From Rhodamnia argentea (Eukaryota > Streptophyta > Magnoliopsida > Myrtales > Myrtaceae), in NCBI RefSeq assembly GCF_020921035.1, contig NC_063159.1, positions 8,224,501 to 8,288,500 on the forward strand: DNA of 64,000 bases. Reading direction: 5' to 3'. This document shows, in pieces, positions 49,341-60,982 of the stretch. A program made the translations under genes and the position numbers. Position 1 is the first letter of the stretch, and each line of letters begins with the position of its first letter. The notes below the pieces were generated by a model that saw only the letters and a program-made list of their open reading frames with translations, made no database searches and was not told the origin of the DNA.

Positions 49341-51515
49341 AGGTGCAGTATGGATTAAGGGAGTTGTGCATGGCGTGACTGTGGCATGCGATGTGATTGT
49401 TTTCGAGTAAAGCACAAGCTCCATTAGTCTCTTGACCCTTGTTAATCTCCCATCTCTTCTGGGGAGGCTCTGAAAGGAGGTTCAGTAGGTCCTGCGGACT
49501 GGGATGCTCTAAGATGCGTAGGTGTTTGCTTATTTCTTGCTTATAGATCCAGTAGTTGATGGAAATGTCATTCTGTGATTGCATGTAGCGAATTCCCGAT
49601 ACATCTTTTCCTGGTAGTATCTTCATGTCGTAGCAGGTATTTGCCCTTTATCTCAGAAGTACAATCTTTTTATGGATTTTAGCAGACCTACAACCTTTAC
49701 CTGTGGTTTACATGATTGTTTTAGTTTCTGGTGATATTGTTGACATTGTGGTTGCTGGTGCAGCATAGTCTCTGCTAGTTCTACTTATGACATATGCTAG
49801 ACGACTTCCGTTTATACCATCAGATCATCTTCTATTTAGTGTTATGAACTTTTCCAGAATACTTGACCAGCAGGAGTTTGCATGATTGATTGTGCAATCT
49901 TTCCATTAGCACCAATCAGTATTTTCTCCTACTAACCTTTCCGGATCTTCTCATCAAACATCTAGTCCCTACCAATTTTCTCTCTTCATTCTGTTGACTT
50001 CTCTTGAATTGCTTCATCCTGTTGACTTCTCCTACCAACCTTTCGGATTGCATGTAGTCCATCAAAGGAAAAGTTACCCTGTGAACGGCAGATTACTTAT
50101 TATTGTTAGTCGAAGGTCATAAGTTTGATTCCCCGGTCTATTTTGGGAATCTTGGTTAGTCCACGAAGGGTGGACTGGAGACTTGAACCGCAGAAATTCA
50201 ACTGGATTGTGTCTTTATCCGCAACCCAATGAACTCAGGAAACGAAGTAGTTGTGTAGGATGTGGGATGATTTGAATTTGGCGTCAGGTTTAGAATAATG
50301 TGGAGATTTCAATATCCAATTTAAGATAAAGAGACTCATGGGATTACAAAAATTATCTTCGACTCTCATTGAAATATGCTTTTCGCCATCAAATCTAAAA
50401 CTGGAATTTCATCCCCCTCATAGCAGTTTTGCTTTGTGCAAACGCAGAAGCTATAAGAAAGATGTTGCATTTGTGAAAAAAGAACAAAGACAAAATATTT
50501 TGAAACCCACTTTAGAAAATGAAATTAACTATGGTAAGAAGTGGAGGATCTGGATTTAGATTGAAAAAGACGAAGAACTTATACATTTTAAGATTCGAAT
50601 GTAATTATGGTAAGATGTCAACTGATAAAAAACACTTAACAGACATTAAGATTTTACTATTTACAAGAAATGGGTCTAATCCGAGAGATGAATTTAGATT
50701 TTCGTGGAATAAGAAAGTTTTTACTTAATAGAGTTAAGAATGGTTTAAATTGAAATTCTGGAAAGTGTTAGAGATTCAAGAAATCGCGATTCAAAGTGAT
50801 AGAGATCGTTTTACTTTTGAATTACAATACCATTATAACCCACCATTTTCATGGAATTTATTAAAAACGTGTTTTCCATTAAGATAAAAGTCTACCGAAT
50901 AGATAACTTTAACTCCATACTACGAGTCTAAAATTCAATGAAAAATCTGGGATGAGATCATAATTTAAAAATGGGATAGTGACGAAAATGATCTTTAAAC
51001 TTTGATTCAATATGCAATTGATGCCTAAATTTTTAATTTGATTAATATGGTCCATGAACTTTTGAAACATGTTCAACTTAGTTCCCGAACCTATAGGAAG
51101 ATGTTCGATCCTTCCATTAATTCAAGTTTAGGGACGACTTTGAATATTTTCTTATAGTTTAGGACTAAATTGAACATCTTCTAAAAGTTCGAGAATCATA
51201 TTGAATAAATTAAAAATTTATGGATCATATTATATATTAGATTAAAGTTCATGGATCATATTTGTCAAATTAAAAGTTCATGGACTACATAATTTTCCCT
51301 TCAAAAATAAATTGGATAACTAACACTTCTCACCATGATCCCTTCAATTTCAATCATGATTCAAACTTAGAAAGAAATCAATCTTATTTCGCGAGATAAA
51401 TCTTGAAATAGATTGAATTCATCTATCAAATCAAACCAATCTTTAGTAAACTGGGCAATCCCGGCATCGACGACGAGGAAGAGAGAAGACGGAGGAGGAG
51501 CGCGACAAGGAAGGG
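49341..51515. other. Intergenic DNA with MITE F and a SINE-like patch
   Basis: The first ~400 bases are probably 3' UTR of the zinc-knuckle gene. At about 50,070-50,230 a stretch with aagtttgattcccc resembles a tRNA-derived SINE B box, but an A box is not clear. 50,300-50,970 is A/T-rich without features. MITE F follows at 50,978-51,300. Confidence 0.35.
50978..51300. repeat. Foldback MITE F
   Basis: The left arm (gatctttaaactttgattc) is an imperfect inverse of the right arm (..aattaaaagttcatggact). Phrases like 'tccatgaactttt' and 'agtttaggac' alternate along it. It belongs with the element at 12,543-12,824. Confidence 0.6.
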
Positions 51516-52040
51516 ATGACCGAGGTGCCTGAAGAGAAGACCTCGGTGGGTGACCGGGGGAGCAAAAGGAAGCAGCCATCCGACTCCGGTACCGACTCTC
51601 CTAGCATCGGCGTGTCGGAATCTGGATCGGGATCGAGCAAGCCTTCTTCCACGGAGAGTAGCTCGAGCAAGAGGTGCAGGCGGGATTGCTCGTCCTTCGA
51701 GCCATCCGATTCCGAATCATCTTCGGAGGAGAGTAGCTGGTCTGACGGTTCCTCGTCGGACTCGGGGGAAGGGACATGGCGACTGAGTCTCGTTCTGCCC
51801 AACTCAACGTCCTCAGAGTCGCCTGTTCCACCCTCGGCCTTGGAACCGAGCGGCTCGAGTGAAGGATCCTCCTCTGATACGACGATCGAATTGGTTTCCA
51901 GGAAGGGTAGCTGGGGTTCGAGCTCGAGCGACAGCTCCTCATCTGATTCAGGAGGAGAGGTGCGGCCACGGACGCCAAGCCGGTGCGGTCCCTCCTGTTC
52001 TTTCGATGCCGAATCTGATTCGGATCAGAGTAGCAGTTGA
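51516..52040 (+). CDS. Ser-rich hypothetical protein, possibly a copy of the neighbouring gene's tail
   Basis: An open frame of 174 aa (MTEVPEEKTSVGDRGSKRKQ start), about one third Ser, with Asp/Glu between, ending in ESDSDQSSS. It has no zinc knuckle and no known domain. The words TESSSSKRCRR and SESGSGSSKP resemble the Ser/Arg tail of the ZCCHC10-like gene 2.2 kb upstream, and the DNA shares ctggatcgg...cttcca.ggagagtag in the same order. The frame is open upstream to about 51,450, so it could also be an exon of a longer gene. It could be a diverged partial duplicate, or a chance open frame in repetitive DNA. Codon use is G+C-rich compared with the flanks, which favours real coding ancestry. 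Confidence 0.4.
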   Translation: MTEVPEEKTSVGDRGSKRKQPSDSGTDSPSIGVSESGSGSSKPSSTESSSSKRCRRDCSSFEPSDSESSSEESSWSDGSSSDSGEGTWRLSLVLPNSTSSESPVPPSALEPSGSSEGSSSDTTIELVSRKGSWGSSSSDSSSSDSGGEVRPRTPSRCGPSCSFDAESDSDQSSS

Positions 52041-52100
52041 AGGAAGCAAACAGCAGCAGGAGTTGTGTGTAACTGATGCATGTTATGTTATGTTGAGGTA

Positions 52101-52302
52101 CAATTGAACATCTTTTTCCTCAATTCTTCGTCCTAGGACATAGAGATCCCGTTTCGTTTACTTGAGATGATTGGTCAATGAAAAGTCCTTTTACTCGATA
52201 ACAATTGGACATCTTTTTCCTCAATTCTTCATCCTAGGACATGGAGATCCCGTTTCGTTTACTAGAGATGATTGATCAATGAAAAGTCTTTTTACTCGAT
52301 AG
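52101..52302 (+). repeat. 101-bp tandem duplication, two full copies
   Basis: 52,101-52,201 and 52,202-52,302 differ at about seven positions. Both include atctttttcctcaattctt and gagatcccgtttcgtttact. The pair lies just after the Ser-rich ORF, so it may be in its 3' UTR. Confidence 0.93.
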
Positions 52303-52407
52303 CAATTTATGTCCGATAAGCTATAAAAAAATATCTTTTGAATTATTCATTTTCTGCAAAACAAATGAACCCTTGCTTCCGAAGCAATTCATGCGAACTC
52401 GAATTTG

Positions 52408-52700
52408 TTAAGGAGCCAATGATACTAGTCGCTACATTCCAATATTCGGTGAGTTTGGCACTGTTGAAGTTGTTCTTCTACGTTGCTTAACAATGGATGC
52501 TCTAGTCTTCCTCCATCTATCTGCTTAGGTTTTTGAATTAGGCTTTATAACATGGTATCAGAGCCAAGTATTGTCCCTTTTGCGAATATGGGTCCAACCC
52601 CCATTAGTCAAATTCCACGTGCCACTCATAATCCAACTACTAAAAGCTTTTGGATTGGACTTTCCAAATTACATATTTGGAGAATCTCTCCTTAACGTTG
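52408..52700 (+). mobile_element. Small LTR (TRIM/copia-like) fossil with primer binding site
   Basis: tggtatcagagcc at 52,552-52,564 is the primer binding site complementary to initiator tRNA-Met. The preceding ~140 bases (from tgttaaggagcc at about 52,409 to taaca at 52,550) fit a short LTR. The interior is non-coding and I cannot find the second LTR. It is broken and old. Confidence 0.55.
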
Positions 52701-54475
52701 GTTTTGGAATAACTCTCTAATTTTCTCATTTTCAAGGATTGATACTACAAAAAAAATCTCAAACTAATGCACTTGTGCCACATATATCCATGTAACATTT
52801 ACCCGAGAATAGATATGTTTCACATATGCTTATGACTAATTTCCGTGTCACGAAAAAGGCCAAAGTCTTTCGTCCAATATCCTCAGTAGTATCATGTATA
52901 GAATACAACTCCGCATGTAGAAGACAACTTGGATGATCGGCCTGTGACTTAGCTCATCACCAAATTCATTGGGCAAAATTAGGGAGTTCAGTTGATTTTC
53001 GAAAGGCAAAATTAGTAGATTTCATCATTTTTTTTTTTTTAGATCTTGATGCGGGAGCAATCCCTTTCAACGGAATCACTCGCCCGGACATCAGATTTAT
53101 AAATTTTCTTGTTGGATTCACGTCACACGCCACCATCCGAATTGTTCGTTTTCATTTATTTTACAAGATATTGGATGGAATCTAAAAAGGTTCTCACGGG
53201 CGTAAAAGTTTGAATTTTTTTTTTTTTTGGGTGATTTCTAATAAATGAACCATTTTTTTTCTTTTTTAAAATCTCCTTTACCTCCTGCTTTCTCAACTTC
53301 CATTCTCATTTTCGTGCTTAGCAACAGGACAACAAAGGGAGGGAGGAGATTCGATTATCCTGCTTCCGATGCCATTTTCAATTGTTGATATGTCTAGACA
53401 TCAACATCAAATGCTGGGACTAACAAAGTAAAAAGAGGTTATAAACATCACTGTCGCCACCGTTCCATCTTCCACAGGAGCCGCCTCCACGGCTGGCAGT
53501 AATGACTATGGAGCCAAGCGAATTCATAATGAAACACCAACACTTTGCTTTTGACTTTTCATCCCACTTCCTCCTACTTTCATCATGAATAGGCAAGAAT
53601 ATCCTTGGCGACATGCCATTGCAAAGACTTTGCACTGTCACAAGATATGCTAAAAAAAGAGTGTCGTGCCGTGTCATTTTCGGATTTGTCAGATCATCTT
53701 CTTTAATAAACAGGCGAGATCGCGTCGGGAATCACTGCTCTCAAATTGAGGATTGACTCCCCGACCTTTAGAACGGTGAAGGAGGCAAGAATGAATCAAA
53801 TTGCACATCGAATATAGGGAGAGCGATTCCGAAATATACATACGAAAAGTGAGAATCAACTCATAGAGACGCAACGAAAAGCTTTGCTTTGGAATTTCAA
53901 AGTTAAGTGTGCTCAGGTTAAAGTACTATTGAGATGGATGACAAAGTGTCTGCTTGTACGATAAAATTGAGGTTCGGTATGGGATGGATCAAAGTGGACA
54001 TTATTTCGAGTGAGTTAATTTATAGATGTCACGTTTCTAACGTGGCAGGATGCAAGTTGAGCGGGAGAGTCGATGATGGTGAAAAGGTGACTGATGAAGA
54101 AGCTTTAGACCCCTAGGCGGCTTTTAGGAGCCCCCTAGGCGGCTTTTAGGAGTTTGGCATGTCTCCAGTGTCCTGGAAAGAGGCACTGTACATTAAAGCC
54201 CTTATCCGACAGGGAAAAAGGCGATTGCTTTGCGTAACGACATCTACTCACTCAAGACATTAGTTTCTGCACAATCGAATTCGATCCCACTTGTCCGAAT
54301 CCAGATAACCCGAGAGCGACGTCCGTGAATCGATGGTTCGGATTAGTGGTAAAAAAACAAGATGGGAGGAAAGAAAGATAAGCATGGCTTGAGTCAGTCA
54401 AAACTGTGGAATTCAACTCCTTGCTAAGAACAAACATCTCAGACAATTAGGCCATCTACGGTGAATTTGGCTCCT
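52701..54475. other. Intergenic DNA upstream of the glucanase
   Basis: Mostly A/T-rich with poly-T runs at about 53,029-53,040 and 53,217-53,228. No frame or RNA gene is recognised. A 22-bp tandem duplication lies at 54,110-54,152. The last ~350 bases are the glucanase promoter; a GTCAA word (inverse W-box core) occurs near 54,396. Confidence 0.4.
54110..54152 (+). repeat. 22-bp tandem duplication in the glucanase promoter
   Basis: ccctaggcggcttttaggag occurs twice in a row, perfect apart from one C at the join. It lies about 330 bp before the TATA box. Confidence 0.95.
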
Positions 54476-54483
54476 TATAAATA
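54476..54483 (+). promoter_or_regulatory. TATA box of the GH17 glucanase
   Basis: TATAAATA lies 65 bp before the ATG at 54,548. That leaves a leader of about 35-40 bases, typical for a strong, inducible plant defence gene. Confidence 0.75.
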
Positions 54484-54547
54484 GGTTCAGTTCAGACCAT
54501 AGTCCATCATCCTAGGTTCCTTCCTTGCCTTCTTTCTGTCTCTTCAC

Positions 54548-56198
54548 ATGGCTAAAACTGTCTCCATGGCGGGCGGTTGCTCACCGGCTCCTAACGTTTG
54601 TCTTCTGGGACTCCTGATAGCCAACCTTTGCATGGCAGGTACGGCGACGATGCTGTCATATTTTATGTCGGTTTGGATGAACACCGTATTCGGTGTCGGT
54701 TTGTATGCGCAATTTCTGCTGTCCATTATTTCCTCTTGCAAAAGCTTCCTATGATTTCATTGTTTTGAAGCCGCGGAGTTTTATGTGTTTTCGGTGATCT
54801 TACTGAATGCTTAAATCCATTTTAGCACATGCTTTCCACATGCGAATTCTCAACTCCACCCGCCGATTCGATTGACACATCTGGTTCTAATGCTCGACGA
54901 GCCGGTTCCGATTTGCTGAGCTGAACTCTAGAGTGCCCCTGTGTTTTTCAGTAACCATAGAAGGAATTCCATTCCGTGAAGCTGAGTGCTTTAGATGCCG
55001 AACACCGATACATTGACACAGTGGGCTGATTCTCCTACTAAATCCTAACTTAGTCATCACTTGTTGCTAGAGGCATTTCCAGTGAGGCATGAATTGAGGA
55101 CGGCGATACCCCGATCGCGCTTCGCAAAGTTTCCGATCTTCTCTTTCGCAGCTAATCTTTTGGATTTTGCAAACAGGTGTGCAATCCGTAGGAGTTTGTT
55201 ATGGGATGCTCGGGAACAACCTACCGCCGGCATCACAGGTTGTCGACCTCTACAAGGCTCACGGCATCAAGCAAATGAGGATCTACGACCCCAATCCGGC
55301 AGCTCTGCAAGCCCTGAGAGGCTCGAACATCGAGCTCATCCTAGGCGTCCCCAACGCGGGCCTCCAAGCCCTGGCTTCTAACCCTGCCGAAGCGAACACG
55401 TGGGTACAGAGGAACGTGAAGAACTACTCGCCGGGCGTCAACTTCCGCTACATCGCCGTCGGCAACGAGGTGAGCCCCGTCAACGGAGGCACCGCGCAGT
55501 ACGCCAAATTCGTCCTCCCCGCGATGAAGAACATACAGGGCGCGCTCAGATCGTCCGGCCTGCAGAACCAAATCAAAGTCTCCACCGCCATCGACATGAC
55601 CCTGATAGGGAACTCCTACCCTCCATCCCAGGGTGCGTTCAGAGGGGACGTGAGGTCCTACTTGGACCCAATCATCAGTTTCCTGGCGAGCGCCAACTCT
55701 CCATTGCTGGCCAACATCTACACCTACTTCAGCTACGCCGGCAACCCCAAAGACATCAGCTTGCCCTACGCCCTCTTCACCTCCCCGTCGGTCGTCGTCC
55801 GGGACGGGAACCGCGAGTACCGGAACCTGTTCGACGCGATGCTGGACGCGCTGTACTCCGCTCTCGAGAGGGCAGGCGGGGCGGCCCTGCAGGTGGTGGT
55901 CTCGGAGAGCGGGTGGCCATCCGCGGGCGGAGTCGGGACGACGGCCGACAACGCGAGGACGTACAATGGGAACCTGATCAAGCACGTGAAAGGAGGCACG
56001 CCGAAGCGGCCGAACAGGGCGATCGAGGCCTACATATTCGCCCTGTTCGACGAGAACCAGAAGCAGCCGGAGCTAGAGAAGCACTTCGGGGTGTTCTTCC
56101 CAAACAAGCAGCCCAAGTACCCACTCAACTTTGGAGAGGGAAGGAGGACTTGGGATGTTTATCACAATGTCACAACTCCATCTAAGAGCGACATGTGA
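54548..56198 (+). CDS. Glucan endo-1,3-beta-glucosidase (GH17, PR-2 type)
   Basis: The enzyme cleaves beta-1,3-glucans such as callose or fungal wall glucan in the apoplast or vacuole. Exon 1 (54548-54638) encodes the signal peptide, ending ...[10 protein letters not shown]; exon 2 (55177-56198) encodes the whole mature protein, the usual PR-2 gene structure with one phase-1 intron inside the signal region. The total is 370 aa. Mature protein starts near VQSVGVCYG. The acid/base Glu128 is in IAVGNEVSP and the nucleophile Glu274 in [13 protein letters not shown], the GH17 signature. The C-terminus ([22 protein letters not shown] region) is short: no X8/CBM43 domain and no GPI signal, so a soluble PR-2 form. 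One N-glycosylation sequon, NVT, lies near the end. Exon 2 is G+C-rich relative to its flanks. Confidence 0.96.
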
Positions 56199-56389
56199 AG
56201 CTAAGCAGATGTGGAGCTTTTGCATCCCCTAGGAAAAAAATCTGAAATAAAGAGAAATCTCTGGTGGTTTGTTGTGCTGTGACTTTTTTTTTTTTTTTTT
56301 TTTTGTGTACTTCAAGAGCTGTGATGTTGTTCCTCGTTTTGGTGAAAGTTTGAGCCTAAATTGATCCAAAATAAAAAAGATTGTGATTT

Positions 56390-56460
56390 GTGGCTGCTGG
56401 GATTCGAGCCCAGGTCTCCACGGCCACAACGTGGAATTCTTACCACTAAACTACAGCCAC
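56390..56460 (-). tRNA. trnH-GUG: tRNA-His (GUG)
   Basis: Read on the minus strand the 71 bases fold as a tRNA: acceptor GTGGCTG/CAGCCAC, D arm with TAGTTTAGTGGTAAGA (A box), anticodon stem CCACG/CGTGG around loop TTGTGGC with anticodon GTG, and T arm GGTTCGAATCC-like GGGCTCGAATCCC (B box). CCA is not encoded and no G-1 is needed in the gene. A run of six T lies ~13 bases downstream on the same strand (56,372-56,379 as A on the plus strand), a fitting Pol III terminator. It converges on the glucanase 3' end. Confidence 0.96.
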
Positions 56461-56555
56461 TATCGGTTACAACGGAAACATTCCCAAATAATTTCAAGGA
56501 TTAGTACGACGACAGCACTGATACCCAACACATCTCGAATCAATATTTTACCGGA

Positions 56556-56930
56556 ATTTATCTCAAACTAATTTTTTTATCATAAAAAACCGGTACACTT
56601 ATGATGATTTTATCATTATTAATTTATCTTTAAATTTTACCATCAAATTATTAATTTAGATGACGCGTGACGGTTTTTTTATTTATTTATCATAATACAC
56701 GTGGTAATTGACGGTACACACCAATTTAAACTTTTTAAAATCCGTTCATCGTATGCATACCAATTTAAGATTTTTCATGATATTAACCTAATTTAACAAA
56801 AATTAAAAAGATAAATTTATCTCGGATATACAGATTTAAAATTTTTATTGCCACAAATTAATTTAGAATGAATTTATGATTGATAAATTTTTTGTCATAT
56901 TAACCACTAATTTCAAACTTGTTATGACGA
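56556..56930. repeat. A/T-rich MITE-like sequence
   Basis: Phrases such as aatttaagatttttcatgat and caaattaatttagaatga recur in both orientations across the stretch, as in palindromic MITEs. It may include more than one element. No coding capacity. Confidence 0.4.
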
Positions 56931-57166
56931 GCTATCCCACTTCGTCATCGGTTTCAGCTAAGCAAGGCTGGGGAACTGCTTGGAGCTTCAAGCTTTGTAG
57001 ACAGAAGAAAAGAGTGTAAGAAAATACACTGAACGCGCAAGACACCAAGACAAAACTTCACGACACTGACCGTTGACCGCACAGTCCCACAAAACATGTC
57101 CAAGATCGATCAAACGTTGCCGTGCCATCCGCCCCATGGCCATGCCCTCTGAAAGCTCTGGTTAGT

Positions 57167-58991
57167 TCATCCGTGGCTCATGTTCCAAAACTCCACTTCG
57201 TGTTCGAGCACGCGGAGCAGCACGGCTTCGGCTTTCTTGCGTTCCTCGTTGGTCGCCCTTGGCAGCTGGCGGTCCGCGATTTTCTGGAGTGACTGGCAGT
57301 ACTGGCCGAAACCTTCGTTCCCCCATCTTTGGCATGTCTCGGCGAGTTCCGGCGGAGTCCTAGAGCCCTCTTCGAGGCAGTAGGCGAAGCTCTGTTGGTA
57401 GACGAGCTCAATAGCCCAAAGCGCAGCGATCGCCACCGTGTACTCGATGCCCGGTTCCATCGAACTCTTCAAAAACCTGTTGCAGCAACGATGCGTCTCA
57501 ATATCACAGTTGCGAAAGATAATGTTATCGATCTCGAGAGCTCTTAATTTCGAAGCGCAAGAGCGTTTTGCACGACTACTCACCGGCAGTAGTCTTTGTT
57601 CACCCTTTGAGGGGCAATGGAAGCTAGGACAACGCCCCACTTGGAGGCTTCTTTCTTGAACCATGCGATCTCGTCGTTTAGAGCAGCCAAGCTGCTCAGT
57701 AAGACTTCCATGTCGGAGTTATCATCGGACTCCCAGCAAGCCTTCAGTAACACGCTTGATACAAAAGGAACAAAAGCTCTAACAAACAAGTAATCCTGTC
57801 CCTGCAAAATTTTTTCCAACCCGACTCAACAATTCAAAAGCTTTTCAAGAAAACATGTAAATGTCAAGGAAACAAAACACAGCAACTGTGCTCGAGTTCT
57901 GCAACTTCATAAACACAACAACATAGCAAGTTGGCCATTCATTTCGCACTGTGAATCAGCAAAACTTCACAAGAAAATCAACTCCAACGAGCAATGCGTG
58001 ATCTAAAGTCTCGCATTGTAGATCAAGCATTGGAACAAGTTTACGTTCCGGTGCATTCGAATTCCCTCAAGATTCATGAGTCTTACGTTGCGAATTCTCA
58101 CAGACAGTTCCATTATCGCCCGGTTTTAAGCAACCCAAAACTACTTTTATTGCAGCTAAGTACCAACAGATTAGGATGAAATGCAAGATCTTTACATGTC
58201 CTTTTGCGAAAATCAAACACTTCTTTTTGAATTTGGTTATGCAACTGTTTGTTCCAGAAGCAAAAAGCTCAAACAGGCTCGGCAATGGAGCCACATGTTT
58301 ATCCCGTTGTCAACAATCGAACATTGTATGAACAATCGGTCAGGCTGCCTAGCTCTGTCAAGACTCATGTCGAAACAAGTTTCCACCATTTAGGAAACAT
58401 ATATCGGTCTCCGAAACACAAGAGATCGGAGACATTTCGCAATTCCTCTGCTACTGAACAGAGCACATACAATCCTAACCCGAAGTCTAACCAAAAGGAA
58501 CCACCTGCACATCTAATCCCAATCATCTACCATCCATGCAAAAGTGCGATTTTCGCCTAATCTACGGAAATTCCCACTAACTTGCCCAAACTATTACACC
58601 TCTCTGCACATACCCTTTCCTGTCCCAAATAAGCCAAAAGCTCGTATCTTTAGCCTCAGCAGACATTCATCAGCAAATTGTCAAGAAAGTCCGACCCAAA
58701 AGCTCAAAGCCGGGACATCACCAACGCATGAATGAATCAATGGGTGGACAAGAGTGGGTATCCGAGATAGACCAGCGGACGAAGCGATTTCTATGGGGAC
58801 AAAGCGTGAATGAAGAAGCACGAACGCAATCGTACCAGCCATCGTTTGAAGGAGTTGAGGTCGACGGACCCGTCTCGGATGCTGAGGATGAAAGGGTGCC
58901 TGGTGGCCGCCGTGTACATCAGGCGGTGCTTCCTCAGCCACATCGCCGTCGTCCCTTCCTCCTCCGCCGGTCGCTCTAGTCCCGCCTCCAT
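57167..58991 (-). CDS. TENA_E: TenA_E family aminopyrimidine hydrolase (thiamin salvage)
   Basis: Plant TenA_E proteins hydrolyse amino- or formylamino-pyrimidine breakdown products of thiamin to the HMP precursor, so thiamin can be rebuilt. Exons are 58991-58836, 57801-57584 and 57476-57167, all GT-AG, giving 227 aa (about 221 in Arabidopsis TENA_E). Seen are [21 protein letters not shown] (12-50 region), [70 protein letters not shown] and the C-terminal [10 protein letters not shown], which match the Arabidopsis protein I remember almost block by block. There is no transit peptide, so it is probably cytosolic. The ATG at 58,991 is chosen because the family begins just before WLRKHR; upstream in-frame sequence does not look coding. 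Bacterial TenA uses a Cys nucleophile, which the E subgroup is known to lack. Confidence 0.93.
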
Positions 58992-59346
58992 GGCTCTCTC
59001 TCCCTCGGTCTCAGCCAGTCTCTCAGCTTCTTTGACTTTACGGTCTCGGCAAAAAAAAAAAAAAACACAGGATTTTTGTAGGCTTTTGGGACCGCCTGGG
59101 GGTCGATCGCTACGGTCTGAATCTGCGCCGGTTTTTTTAACAATACTTTGCATGATCTGTACCCATGAGCTCGGTTGCTTCCCAGCCGTTCGATCGCGAA
59201 AATGTCACGTTGAGAATCGCATGATTCACGACTCTGACTAATCGGGTGCATACGACTCGATCGCGGCCGTTAAATCGCATCATTGCAAAGTGGGTATTTT
59301 GATTTTTCCGCATGGGCCAGACTCTACAATTTTCTTGGACTTTACA

Positions 59347-59958
59347 TGTAATATGCGGATGACATCTGGCCTTATATTTGGCCTTGTGATGCCATGTGGT
59401 CTATTGACCATTTGACTGCTAAAAAAAAAAAATTATTAAAAAAATAGTCACCGCCTCAAATAACAGTGCTCGGCCAAGATTATAAAAGGAGAGAGAGTGC
59501 TTCATTCATCGTGAAAACAGGGAGAGGAAAACGCAAAGAGAAGAAGAAGAAAGATAGAAATAAATTTGTTTTGGTCAATAATCAAGCCGAATCAATTGCG
59601 TTTTTCAGCATCTAGTAAGTATTCGAGCCCCTTGTTAGTACAATCGGAATAGTTTCGAAGTTACGCCATATAGTTGAAGTTTTACGCTTACGCATTATGA
59701 ATAGTTTAGATTATACGATTCGGATAAGCATTTTATTAATACGTAGGAATAGTTTGATTAGCGAATGAGCTTAACTTAGTCGATTCGTAGTTATGGTAGC
59801 ATTTTTGCTTGACCGTGATACCAGTTTTCGCTAAATTGATAGGATTCGAGTTCGTGGGCTTGAATTAGCTTTCGAGGTTTGAATTAGGCTATATCAGGTG
59901 AGTGGTGCTTATCTCTTTTATGAATTTATAAAGTCATAACTTGAAGATGGTACGGATT

Positions 59959-59997
<39 letters not shown>

Positions 59998-60982
59998 GAA
60001 CACTAAAGGCATATTTGTTGCATAAAAATTATGGATCGAGCATTTATTGCGTTTTGATACTTACGAACCACTTCAGAAATGTGTTACGAAATGAATTGTG
60101 AAATATGTGTTTCGATTTGTGAACCCGGTTTATCCGAAATGGTTGTGGGATATATTCTGGTTTATGAAATGGATTCTGGATTGGTTTTCGGATTATTAGT
60201 AAATGTCGATTTGATGCTCATTATGGCCATGAACCCAGTTAAGGGTTTTTGGGTATGCATACCATTTCAGGATATCCTTTGGGGCCGAACCACCGGCTGA
60301 TAATAGGTGGATACCTTACCAAGGGGGGAATCTTGGTCGCCTTGTCACTAGGCGTTATGTTGTGATCGTGGTTTCATATGAGCAAGAGATTGGTCAATGG
60401 AATGGACCATTGATCTTTGGTATGATGGAGATTGATCAATAGACTTGACCATTGATTTTTATATTGGTGACTAATGAAATATTTCTGGTATATATATGTA
60501 TATATATCGTTAAGCTAAAGTGACATTAATCATTTTATGTGAATTAGAGTTTTGATATTATTATTGTGCATAATGAGTGCTCGATCCGCTTAGAAGAGAT
60601 ATGTACTACTCACTGATCTATGGTTGCTCATTCCATTCCATTTACATGTTTTCGGGCTCTTGAGTCAACGGCAATTAGAACGAGAGCGCAAACGTCGGGG
60701 GCTTTTGGGAGTTAGATTTTGGGTATGACCTAAGAGAAGTTGTATACATATATGTTGTTAGTCGTTGGGTTTAGTCGAGTGATGATATGTAAATATCTTT
60801 GAGGATTGTAGAAACTCTGATAGAGAAGCCAACTTTATGTTTAGACAGATGTTTATATGTATATATAGTTGGATATATATATTTGATATCAAGCTTATGT
60901 TGGTTTTTATCTGAGGCTGCGTCCTTTAGGTACGAGGACGGCCGTGTCATTTTCCTGTACATTATAAGATAGGGGTATGACA
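59347..60982 (+). mobile_element. Solo LTR of a Ty3/gypsy-type element
   Basis: A 1,636-bp segment beginning TGTAAT and ending ATGACA is flanked by an exact 5-bp duplication, ttaca, at 59,342-59,346 and 60,983-60,987. It contains a TATA-like box (ttataaaagg, about 59,480) and a transcription-start-like purine-rich leader. Long stretches match the inverse of the LTR at 21,235-22,732 (for example aatcttggtcgccttgtcac against aatcttgatcgccttatcac). No internal region or coding domain is present, so it is a solo LTR left by recombination. It includes an (AT)n run at 59,961-59,993. Divergence from the other copy indicates considerable age, but the target duplication is intact. Confidence 0.85.

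Noticed and set aside
55341-55985. Long minus-strand and other-frame open frames across the glucanase
   Set aside because: They are shadows of the G+C-rich GH17 exon; the plus-strand frame has the full family signature.
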